Assembly: GCA_015222295.1 (NCBI GenBank)
Contig: JADFUZ010000088.1
Span: forward strand, 1 to 7,392
DNA length: 7,392 bases
Reading direction: 5' to 3'
Source of the DNA: Chloroflexota bacterium
Lineage (GTDB): Bacteria; Chloroflexota; Dehalococcoidia; GIF9; AB-539-J10
A program made the position numbers and the translations under genes. Shown in pieces: positions 1 to 5,735 of the stretch (within the stretch, counting starts at the first letter, position 1; every line of letters starts with the position of its first letter). Under the pieces are notes generated by a model. It saw only the letters and a program-made list of their open reading frames with translations. It searched no databases and was not told the DNA's origin.

Positions 1-1
1 G

Positions 2-55
2 CACACTGGCGCCCTCCCCGGAGAGCCCCTGATCATGAGAGGCCTGTGCTGCTGA
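2..55 (+). CDS. C-terminal end of a second N-acyl-D-amino-acid deacylase-like protein (partial, 5' end outside window)
   Basis: The first 17 complete codons read HTGALPGEPLIMRGLCC and then stop at TGA 53-55. Aligned without gaps, the first 14 residues match 11 of 14 at the end of the neighbouring deacylase (HTGATPGEALAMRG, from 1712). The TG-x-x-PG pattern is the usual tail of the D-aminoacylase branch of the amidohydrolase superfamily. The fragment is therefore best read as the end of a tandem paralogue lying mostly upstream. Nothing of its catalytic domain is in view, so activity cannot be judged. It runs in the same direction as the downstream genes, with 135 nt to the next start, so the cluster probably extends leftward. 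The call rests on a very short alignment. Confidence 0.7.
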   Translation, partial: HTGALPGEPLIMRGLCC

Positions 56-179
56 CCTTCCCGGTTGCCGCTGCCTTGTTTTTCATCTTACCTGTTGGCT
101 GTATTCCTTCTTCCCCGCTGGCCGCCTACTCAGGCGATGAATTCCGAGAGCGTGGAAGCATACCAACGGAGCAAACGCC

Positions 180-184
180 GGGAG
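180..184 (+). promoter_or_regulatory. Shine-Dalgarno site that fixes the deacylase start
   Basis: GGGAG lies 6 nt before ATG 191 and only 3 nt before ATG 188. The spacing favours ATG 191. Longer in-frame starts (TTG 65, ATG 137) have no comparable purine-rich site and would add residues that do not look like this family. Confidence 0.5.
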
Positions 185-190
185 CCTATG

Positions 191-1768
191 ATGTTTGACG
201 CGTTGATAAAGGGTAGCACCATTGTCGATGGCACCGGAAACGTCGGCTTCAAAGGCGATGTTGCCATCGAGAAAGACAGGCTGAAGATTCTGGTCGGCGA
301 CACCTCGTCAGTAGAGGCAGCCAGTACGATTGACGCATCGGGCTGCATAGTAGCTCCTGGCTTCATTGATGTTCACACACATTCCGGGCTGGTCGCCCTG
401 TCCGAACCGCTAAACGACCCGAAGATACGCCAGGGGGTTACCACAGAGATAATTGGGCTTGACGGACTGGGATATGCACCGCTCTCGAAGACAAACCTCG
501 AAATGATGCTGGTACGCAATTCAGGACTGGATGGCTATCCTGATCTGGACTACGACTGGAGTTCAATCGCGGAGTATCTTGAGCGGTTCCGCCATACAAC
601 TTCGGGCAACTTTGCCTTCCTCATCCCCAATAGCTGCCTCCGGGTCGAGACCGTGGGCTGGGAAATGCGCACTGCTACCGAAGGCGAGATAGGGAAAATG
701 AAGGACATGATAAGGCGGGGAATGGCGGAAGGCGCCGTTGGTATGTCTACCGGACTGCAGTATCCTCCAGGGAGCTATGCCAGCACAGAGGAACTCATCG
801 AGCTGTGCAGGACTGTCGCCGAATGCGGTGGAGTCCACGTGACGCACGTGCGGTATGACCTCGGAGATGGTGCTTTCGATGGATTCAGAGAAGCTGTGGC
901 GATAGGAGTTCGCAGTGGTTGCCCGATACATTTCTCGCACTATTTCGCCACGATAGCCCTCCGGGGCCAAACAGCGAGGATGCTGGAATTCGTGGACGAC
1001 GCGAGAGCAAGGGGAGTTAACCTTAGCTTCGATGCCTATCCCTGGGAGGCCGGAAGCACTATGCTGGACATAGCCTGCCCTCAGGAGGCATACAGTGGAG
1101 GGCCATACGAGTTGTTGAAGCGACTTCGTGACAGGAATGAGCGAGAAAAGATGCGTGGGCAGTCGCCCGGGATACTCGGGCGAGTAGACGGAATGGTAAT
1201 AAGCGCGGTCAGGACAGAAAAGAACAAATGGTGCGAAGGCCTGACAGTCGGAACGTTAGCTGACAAGCTGGGCAAAGACCCCTGGGATACCATGTGTGAC
1301 TTGATGGTCGAAGAGAATCTGGGGGTAGCCTTCTATAACTTCGGCGGTGACATGAATGACGTCAAGGTCATCATAACCCACCCGGCGCACATGTTCTGTT
1401 CCGACTCGCTGCGAATAGGAGGGATGCCCAATCCCAGGACCTACGCGACCTATCCCAAGATACTGGGACAACTCGTACGAGACGAGAGGATACTACCCAT
1501 GGAACAGGCAATCAGGAAGATGACTTCCTTCCCGGCACAGAGGTTCGGGCTGGCAGACAGAGGCATTTTGCGGGATGGCATGAAAGCCGACATCGTGGTG
1601 TTTGACCCCCTCACGGTAAGCGGCGTGGCTACCTTTCCGAACCCGAAGCAATTCCCCCTGGGTGTAGAATATGTGCTGGTAAATGGTAAGATAGTACTGG
1701 AAAGAGGGAAACACACTGGCGCCACTCCCGGAGAAGCACTGGCCATGAGGGGCTACGTCAGAAGCTGA
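191..1768 (+). CDS. N-acyl-D-amino-acid deacylase (D-aminoacylase family amidohydrolase)
   Basis: Predicted cytoplasmic metal-dependent hydrolase that removes the acyl group from N-acyl-D-amino acids. With the 191 start it is 525 aa, within the normal family size. Visible motifs in order: the N-terminal beta-sandwich signature IVDGTG (11-16); PGFIDVHTHSG (56-66) with metal ligands His62 and His64; GVTTE (82-86); the family-specific GMSTGLQYPPGSYAS (184-198); THVR with His219; HFSH with His250; DAYPWEAGST (281-290); catalytic-type Asp405 in CSDS; NPRTYATYPKIL (414-425); and a C-terminal ADIVVFDP (466-473). These positions parallel His67/His69/His220/His250/Asp366 of the Alcaligenes D-aminoacylase. 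The Cys of the usual GNCG motif (Cys96 there) is replaced by Asp91 in GLDG, and the Lys common after HxSH is missing (HFSHYFA). ATG 188 is an equally possible start, one residue longer. Acyl and amino-acid specificity cannot be read from sequence. Confidence 0.9.
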   Translation: MFDALIKGSTIVDGTGNVGFKGDVAIEKDRLKILVGDTSSVEAASTIDASGCIVAPGFIDVHTHSGLVALSEPLNDPKIRQGVTTEIIGLDGLGYAPLSKTNLEMMLVRNSGLDGYPDLDYDWSSIAEYLERFRHTTSGNFAFLIPNSCLRVETVGWEMRTATEGEIGKMKDMIRRGMAEGAVGMSTGLQYPPGSYASTEELIELCRTVAECGGVHVTHVRYDLGDGAFDGFREAVAIGVRSGCPIHFSHYFATIALRGQTARMLEFVDDARARGVNLSFDAYPWEAGSTMLDIACPQEAYSGGPYELLKRLRDRNEREKMRGQSPGILGRVDGMVISAVRTEKNKWCEGLTVGTLADKLGKDPWDTMCDLMVEENLGVAFYNFGGDMNDVKVIITHPAHMFCSDSLRIGGMPNPRTYATYPKILGQLVRDERILPMEQAIRKMTSFPAQRFGLADRGILRDGMKADIVVFDPLTVSGVATFPNPKQFPLGVEYVLVNGKIVLERGKHTGATPGEALAMRGYVRS

Positions 1769-1851
1769 GTTCCCCGAAAGCCGGTGTGAAGGCTCGCCTC
1801 GGAGGAGAGGACTGGGGCAGTGTGCTCGCTGAGAACCCGGCAACTTTGACT

Positions 1852-1858
1852 GAGGAGG
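1852..1858 (+). promoter_or_regulatory. Shine-Dalgarno site for a GTG start
   Basis: GAGGAGG sits 6 nt before GTG 1865. It is strong enough to support the non-ATG start, and no in-frame ATG lies near the conserved N-terminus. Confidence 0.7.
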
Positions 1859-1864
1859 TTCGTT

Positions 1865-2884
1865 GTGATAGACGCAATTGAGAAACTGCCCCGAGTAGGG
1901 CTCGGCTTCTACCCCACCCCACTCACCGATGCTCAACACCTATCTCAAGTTCTGGGAGGGCCACGCATCCTCATCAAGCGTGAAGACCTGAGCGGGTTGG
2001 CACTGGGGGGAAATAAATGCCGCAAGTTCGAGTTCATCCTAGCCGAAGCCAAGAGACAGGGAGCAAACGCCGTGATAAGCACTGCCAGCTCCCAGTCCAA
2101 TTTCTGCCTTCAGCTAGCCGCAGCCGGTCGCAGACTGGGAATGAAACCAAGCTTCGTCCTGATAAGAGGCGTTCATGTGGAGACTCAAGGGAACCTGCTT
2201 CTACACAACATCCTGGACTCGGATGTCGAGATCCTGAAGATTGGTGACATGAGCCAGATCTCCGGATCAGCCGTATACGAAGCGCAGGACAGGCTTGCCG
2301 ATGACCTACGCAGCAAAGGTTACAAGCCGTTCGTCATGCGTCACGCCATCCCTGACATATCAGCTTTGCTGGGTCCCGTAGGCTGGGTCAACGCCGCTGA
2401 CGAACTTATCACCCAGTTGAAGGCTCAGAACATGGAGGCGCAGTACATAATGCTGGCCAATGGAGGCGGAGGAACACAGGGCGGCCTCGTGCTAGGGGCA
2501 AAATACTTGAGGGCAGGGTTAAAGGTTATGGGAATAACCGTGCTCAACAGGAAAGACACCGCCGTGGCAGCTACCAGGGAGAATATTGAGGCCGTGTCCG
2601 AGTTCCTGGGTCTGGGGGTCAAGGTTTCGCCCGATGAATTGGAAATCGACGACTCCTATCTGGGCCAGGGTTATGGGATACCCACCACGGAATGTATAGA
2701 TGCCATCAGGCTGGTGGCCCAGACCGAGGGCATATTCCTGGACCCGGTCTACACAGGGAAAGCTATGGCAGGGCTTATTGACATGATCAAGAAAGGACGA
2801 TTCAAGGCAACGGACACCATTGTCTTCATTCACACCGGCGGCATCCCTGCACTGTTCGCGTACGACAAGGAAGTTGCCAGATAA
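1865..2884 (+). CDS. PLP-dependent D-cysteine desulfhydrase/ACC deaminase family enzyme
   Basis: A 339-aa fold-type II PLP enzyme, the usual length for this family. Relatives catalyse breakdown of D-cysteine (to pyruvate, H2S and NH3), 1-aminocyclopropane-1-carboxylate, or related small amino acids. Seen in sequence: the entry motif PTPL (17-20); IKREDLSGLALGGNKCRK (37-54), where Lys51 is the expected Schiff-base lysine; SSQSN (75-79); a glycine-rich phosphate loop NGGGGTQGG (199-207); YLGQGYGIP (265-273); LDPVYTGKAMAGL (292-304); and FIHTGGIPALFAY (321-333). Tyr270 and Tyr296 correspond to the active-site tyrosines of ACC deaminase. The residue after QSN, usually His in D-cysteine desulfhydrases and Gln in ACC deaminases, is Phe80 here, and the following Arg of the SNHxR pattern is absent. 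Family membership is firm but the substrate is open. The GTG start is chosen on its strong upstream GAGGAGG. The preceding gap is 96 nt, and RidA downstream fits an enzyme releasing aminoacrylate. Confidence 0.87.
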   Translation: MIDAIEKLPRVGLGFYPTPLTDAQHLSQVLGGPRILIKREDLSGLALGGNKCRKFEFILAEAKRQGANAVISTASSQSNFCLQLAAAGRRLGMKPSFVLIRGVHVETQGNLLLHNILDSDVEILKIGDMSQISGSAVYEAQDRLADDLRSKGYKPFVMRHAIPDISALLGPVGWVNAADELITQLKAQNMEAQYIMLANGGGGTQGGLVLGAKYLRAGLKVMGITVLNRKDTAVAATRENIEAVSEFLGLGVKVSPDELEIDDSYLGQGYGIPTTECIDAIRLVAQTEGIFLDPVYTGKAMAGLIDMIKKGRFKATDTIVFIHTGGIPALFAYDKEVAR

Positions 2885-2897
2885 GGGCATCGGTCAC

Positions 2898-2905
2898 GAG
2901 GAGGT
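2898..2905 (+). promoter_or_regulatory. Shine-Dalgarno site fixing the creatininase-family GTG start
   Basis: GAGGAGGT ends 10 nt before GTG 2916. It lies just after the previous gene's stop, so it selects 2916 over the upstream in-frame start at 2820, which overlaps the PLP enzyme. Confidence 0.6.
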
Positions 2906-2915
2906 AACACAGCCA

Positions 2916-3638
2916 GTGAAAAAGGTATTGTGGCAACAGCTACGGCGGACTGAATTCCAGAAGGCTGTAGAGGCCGACGCTGTGGTCATAATTCCCGTCG
3001 CTTCAACCGAGCAACATGGCAATCACCTGCCAGTCAACACTGACGCAGACTGCTGTTTCACAATCGCCGTGCGCGCTGCCCAGGCCATAGATGAGTTTCC
3101 CGTGCTCGTGCTGCCCACGATCTGGACTGGATACTCCCCGCACCACATGGCCTACCCGGGCACCATTACGCTCAAATACCACACCTTCGTGGAAGTGCTA
3201 ACCCAGGTGGCAACCAGCGTTCATGCCCATGGATTCAAGAAAATACTGTTTCTTAACGGTCACGGCGGCAACTCCGCTGTGGTGGCCGCCATGCGCACCA
3301 AGCTGGCTGCCGAAGAGGGTGTGTCCGCAGTAGGCTATACCTACTGGGAGATGCCGTCCGTGCCCGAGGAATGGAAGGCCATCAGCCAATCCGACAAGGG
3401 TTTTGTGGGCCACGCCGCAGAAATAGAAACATCTCTCCAGCTCTACTTGCAACCAGAACTGGTGGACATGGGTGCCGCCGTCTGGGTGCCGGGCGTCTTC
3501 GGCGATCCATCCACCGCCAGCCGCGAGAAAGGAGAGCGACTCCTGAGCGCGGGTGTAAGCGCCCTCATAGCAATTCTCCGTGACTATCACAGTGGCCAGC
3601 TTGAGGATAGACTCATGTGGCGTAAGGAGATCCTTTGA
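2916..3638 (+). CDS. Creatininase-family amidohydrolase
   Basis: A 240-aa protein of the creatininase/MftE/ArfB family, whose members are cytoplasmic metal-dependent hydrolases of cyclic or linear amides and some peptides. Conserved blocks: PVASTEQHGNHLPVNTDAD (27-45), carrying predicted ligands Glu32, His34 and Asp43; a GYSPHHMAYPGTITL segment (72-86); FLNGHGGN (112-119) with His116; and GHAAEIETS (165-173), the HAGExETS-like motif seen in many non-creatininase members. The GHGGN form lacks the second-metal Glu found near the same place in true creatininase (GHYEN). The protein is therefore more likely a general family amidohydrolase than a creatinine enzyme. The start is GTG, 31 nt after the preceding stop; an extension to 2820 would overlap the upstream gene by 65 nt and add a tail with no family resemblance. 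In this cluster it may open an amide or lactam feeding the amino-acid enzymes, which is inference. Confidence 0.88.
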   Translation: MKKVLWQQLRRTEFQKAVEADAVVIIPVASTEQHGNHLPVNTDADCCFTIAVRAAQAIDEFPVLVLPTIWTGYSPHHMAYPGTITLKYHTFVEVLTQVATSVHAHGFKKILFLNGHGGNSAVVAAMRTKLAAEEGVSAVGYTYWEMPSVPEEWKAISQSDKGFVGHAAEIETSLQLYLQPELVDMGAAVWVPGVFGDPSTASREKGERLLSAGVSALIAILRDYHSGQLEDRLMWRKEIL

Positions 3639-3686
3639 GGGAGCAGTATCTCCGGTGGCCAGCATGTTATAGCAAGAACAGAAAAC

Positions 3687-3694
3687 AAAGGAGG
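3687..3694 (+). promoter_or_regulatory. Near-consensus Shine-Dalgarno site of ridA
   Basis: AAAGGAGG with a 5-nt spacer to ATG 3700 is the strongest ribosome binding site in the window, suggesting ridA is translated efficiently relative to its neighbours. Confidence 0.7.
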
Positions 3695-3699
3695 ACGGA

Positions 3700-4083
3700 A
3701 TGAAACAAGTAATCAAAACCGACAAGGCGCCAGCCGCAATAGGGCCGTACTCGGCCGGGTTCAAAGCCGGGGACTACATCTTCGTGTCCGGACAGGGCCC
3801 TCTCAACCCCAGGACAGGGAAGATAGAAAACAACACTATCGAGGAGCAAACCAGGCAAACACTGGAGAACATAAAGGCTATCCTGGAGGCGGGCGGTTCC
3901 AGCATGGCAGACGTGGTCAAGGTCTCGGTCCTTCTGACCGACCTTGCCAACTTCAAGGCGATGAACGAGGTGTACAAAACGTTCTTCTCCGAACCTTTCC
4001 CGGCGAGAATTACCTATGGGACAGGACTTGCCCTACCCAACATGTTGATAGAGATTGACGCCGTAGCCTACCTGGGGAAGTAG
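3700..4083 (+). CDS. ridA: RidA family 2-iminobutanoate/2-iminopropanoate deaminase
   Basis: A 127-aa cytoplasmic protein of typical RidA length (Rid/YER057c/UK114 family, trimeric). It hydrolyses reactive enamine/imine intermediates such as 2-aminoacrylate, released by PLP-dependent dehydratases and lyases, to 2-oxoacids and ammonia, which protects other PLP enzymes from damage. Seen: the N-terminal APAAIGPYSAG (10-20) with conserved Tyr17; IFVSGQGPLNP (27-37); the TRQTLENIKAILEAGG helix region (51-66); VVKVSVLLTDL (72-82); FPARITYGTGLALP (100-113) with Arg103, equivalent to the substrate-carboxylate-binding Arg105; and IEIDAVA (117-123) with catalytic-region Glu118. All residues expected of the active RidA subgroup appear present. 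Its position between two PLP enzymes, both from families whose members make aminoacrylate or iminoacids, strongly suggests a local detoxifying partner role. Confidence 0.94.
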   Translation: MKQVIKTDKAPAAIGPYSAGFKAGDYIFVSGQGPLNPRTGKIENNTIEEQTRQTLENIKAILEAGGSSMADVVKVSVLLTDLANFKAMNEVYKTFFSEPFPARITYGTGLALPNMLIEIDAVAYLGK

Positions 4084-4127
4084 GGACGACGGCAAGATCC
4101 ACAGAACCCCAAGCAGAAACTGGTTTC

Positions 4128-4134
4128 AGGGAGG
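4128..4134 (+). promoter_or_regulatory. Shine-Dalgarno site selecting ATG 4142 over TTG 4136
   Basis: AGGGAGG lies 7 nt before ATG 4142 but only 1 nt before the in-frame TTG at 4136, so ATG 4142 is the supported start. Confidence 0.65.
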
Positions 4135-4141
4135 TTTGCCC

Positions 4142-5257
4142 ATGCCAGCGCATGAACTATATCCTTTCCTAGATACACCCGCGCTTGTCCTGGATCTGGA
4201 CAAGATGGACGCCAACATTCAGGAGATGGCTGACATCGCCAGAGATGCCGGTGTGAAGCTGAGACCCCACATCAAGACTCACAAGAGCCCCTACTTGGCC
4301 AAGCTCCAGCTCGAATCCGGCGCGTCGGGCATAACGGTGGCAAAGCTGGGTGAGGCTGAGGTGATGGCTGATGCCGGCATTACAGATATCCGCGTGGCCT
4401 ATCCTATTTGTGGAGAAATCAAACTTGCCCGACTGAGAAGACTCCTGGAGAGGGCAAACGTATCTACCTCCCTGGACAGTGTCGAGGTGGCTCGGGGGAT
4501 ATCCTCTGTTGGAGAAGAGATCGGGACACAGGTTCCCGTCTTCCTCGAGATAAACACTGGAATGGACCGATGCGGCCCCGCCTCCACCCAGGAGGCCCTG
4601 GCACTGGCACAGCAGATCGCTCCCCTTCCCGGACTGGACCTTGTGGGCATACTCACCCACGAGGGACACCTCCTCTCGACAGAGAGGTCTCAGGAGAGCC
4701 TCAGGCAGAGTGCCATTCAAGTGGCCGACAAGATGGTGACCGCAGCGAACATGCTTCGCATCAACGGCATCGATATCGGTGAGGTCAGCATTGGCTCAAC
4801 TCCTGCCGTCAGATACAATGCCCATGTGCCGGGCATAACGGAAATCAGACCGGGAACCTACATATTCAATGACCTTAACGAGATGATGAGCGGTGTGGCC
4901 ACAGAGGACACTTGTGCTGTCACCGTCCTGGTCACCGTGGTCAGCATTCCCGAGAACGACCGGGCAATAGTTGACGGGGGTTCGAAAACCTTCAGTTCCG
5001 ACACATTGGCGCATCAGGAAAAGAGCGGCTTCGGCCACATCAAGGGCCACCCGGATGTGATCTTCGACCACATGAACGAGGAGCACGGCTACCTGAAGCT
5101 GGCTAATGCGAGGGAAAAGCTGGGAATTGGCGAGCGTCTGGAGATCATACCGAACCACATCTGTCCCATCCCGAATCTGGCTGATAGGTTCTATGGCGTG
5201 CGCCACGGCGCTCTTGAAAGAGAAATCCCGATTCTGGCAAGAGGCAAGAACACGTGA
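4142..5257 (+). CDS. D-threonine aldolase/D-serine dehydratase family PLP enzyme (alanine-racemase fold)
   Basis: A 371-aa fold-type III PLP enzyme with an alanine-racemase-like N-terminal barrel and a D-serine-dehydratase-like C-terminal domain. Family members split D-3-hydroxy-amino acids into glycine plus an aldehyde (D-threonine aldolase) or convert D-serine to pyruvate and ammonia (DSD1). Key features: LDTPALVLDLDKMDANI (10-26); RPHIKTHK (41-48), with Lys45 as predicted Schiff-base lysine; GITVAKLGEAEVM (63-75); a barrel strand FLEINTGMDRCG (134-145); THEGH (172-176); SIGSTP (216-221); EIRPGTYIFND (234-244); and PNHICPIPNL (337-346), whose His339 and Cys341 match the divalent-metal ligands of D-serine dehydratase and D-threonine aldolase. 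Both cofactor sites appear intact. Sequence alone does not separate aldolase from dehydratase. The gene follows ridA by 58 nt; if it is a dehydratase, RidA would act on its aminoacrylate product. Confidence 0.88.
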   Translation: MPAHELYPFLDTPALVLDLDKMDANIQEMADIARDAGVKLRPHIKTHKSPYLAKLQLESGASGITVAKLGEAEVMADAGITDIRVAYPICGEIKLARLRRLLERANVSTSLDSVEVARGISSVGEEIGTQVPVFLEINTGMDRCGPASTQEALALAQQIAPLPGLDLVGILTHEGHLLSTERSQESLRQSAIQVADKMVTAANMLRINGIDIGEVSIGSTPAVRYNAHVPGITEIRPGTYIFNDLNEMMSGVATEDTCAVTVLVTVVSIPENDRAIVDGGSKTFSSDTLAHQEKSGFGHIKGHPDVIFDHMNEEHGYLKLANAREKLGIGERLEIIPNHICPIPNLADRFYGVRHGALEREIPILARGKNT

Positions 5258-5561
5258 AGCTTGCCGGGAAATAGAATGCGTGTGCAATGGCGTCCTGAGC
5301 ACGCTAAGAGACCTGGAGATTGAGGGGCGACTGGCCAAGGTGGCCAAGCTGACAATCGTCGCGGGGAAAACGAACCAGGCTCCGCGACCCGCACAGGGAA
5401 AGAGGACTCTGCTCGTGGGCGCTTGCACTGCGAGATTCAAAGACTACGGGGACTTCGTGAATGGGTGTCCGCCAAACAATGTGGACATAAGCTCGGCAAT
5501 AACCGGCAAACACGGGCAGGGCCTTTTCGTCCACTCACCCGGGGACGGTAAGCAACCGTGA
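5258..5561 (+). pseudogene. Beheaded gene fragment, C-terminal piece of an unrecognised protein with a GCPPN motif
   Basis: The reading frame is open from inside the previous gene through TGA 5559-5561. From about 5280 it has coding-like character, with many GC-ending codons and a sensible alternation of hydrophobic and charged residues. It reads LTIVAGK, then LLVGACTARFKDYGDF, then NGCPPNNVDI and a short tail. The pattern LVG-x-C followed by a GCPPN motif resembles, from memory, the C-terminal part of cysteine-containing proteins such as DUF362-type or iron-sulfur proteins; this is not firm. The frame has no ATG and no convincing ribosome binding site. GTG 5280 would give a 93-aa product preceded only by a weak GGGA. 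Upstream sequence in this frame is the out-of-frame 3' end of the PLP gene. The simplest reading is a remnant whose 5' part was lost when the PLP gene came to abut it. A short, real GTG-started protein is the alternative. Confidence 0.45.
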
Positions 5562-5657
5562 AAAAGATGACTGCAGGTCCGTTTCCCTCCCTGAGACCCC
5601 ACCCGCAACTGCAGCTCTTGGGAGGTGGAAGTCAGAGGCCGAGGAAACGTAACGTGC

Positions 5658-5687
5658 TTAGCTGGAACGACGGCAGAATGCTATGAT
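5658..5687 (+). promoter_or_regulatory. Candidate extended -10 promoter for the last two genes
   Basis: TGCTATGAT (5679-5687) matches an extended -10 element (TGn plus TATAAT with one mismatch). A weak -35-like TTAGCT lies at 5658-5663 with 18-nt spacing. Transcription would start near 5694, giving a leader of roughly 40 nt before ATG 5736. Its place in the only long non-coding gap supports a separate transcription unit. This is a pattern match only. Confidence 0.35.
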
Positions 5688-5716
5688 TCCATTCCAGGAA
5701 CGTCACAAGAGAAAAT

Positions 5717-5724
5717 GAGGAGGT
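5717..5724 (+). promoter_or_regulatory. Shine-Dalgarno site with long spacer for the dehydrogenase
   Basis: GAGGAGGT is followed by an 11-nt spacer to ATG 5736, longer than for most genes here. No other in-frame start lies closer, and ATG 5736 begins the Rossmann strand at the expected distance. Confidence 0.6.
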
Positions 5725-5735
5725 ACTAGTCTAGA

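Larger units (their letters stand above)
5562..5735 (+). other. Non-coding gap upstream of the dehydrogenase gene
   Basis: With the preceding fragment this forms the longest stretch lacking an intact gene (5258-5735). It has no sustained coding frame. It contains a 6-bp inverted pair CCTCCC (5586-5591) and GGGAGG (5620-5625), too short and without a T-run to be called a terminator, and a candidate promoter at 5658-5687. No T-box, riboswitch or tRNA pattern was recognised. Confidence 0.5.

Noticed and set aside
76..105. Weak -35/-10-like pair TTGTTT and TGTATT upstream of the deacylase
   Set aside because: Only about half of the -35 and four of six -10 positions match, and the same-strand upstream gene suggests read-through transcription.
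65..190. A longer deacylase starting at TTG 65, giving a hydrophobic leader that looks like a signal peptide
   Set aside because: No ribosome binding site precedes TTG 65, the added 42 residues do not resemble this family, and the family's N-terminal motif begins naturally at ATG 191. The leader-like stretch is probably chance.
2820..2915. Longer creatininase-family start overlapping the PLP gene
   Set aside because: The extra 32 residues are the out-of-frame end of the upstream gene, and a strong GAGGAGGT precedes GTG 2916.
3665..3673. TGTTATAGC as an extended -10 promoter before ridA
   Set aside because: Only four of six -10 positions match, no -35 is seen at the right distance, and the 61-nt gap fits operon read-through.
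4136..4141. TTG start two codons upstream of the D-threonine aldolase-family ATG
   Set aside because: It would leave only 1 nt between the Shine-Dalgarno site and the start; ATG 4142 has 7 nt.
5586..5625. CCTCCC/GGGAGG inverted pair as a terminator or attenuator
   Set aside because: The stem is only 6 bp with a 28-nt loop, the flanking bases do not pair, and no T-run follows.
5725..5735. Overlapping SpeI- and XbaI-like sites (ACTAGTCTAGA), suggesting a cloning scar
   Set aside because: The surrounding ribosome binding site and gene are natural in character, and no vector sequence is present; a chance occurrence is likelier.
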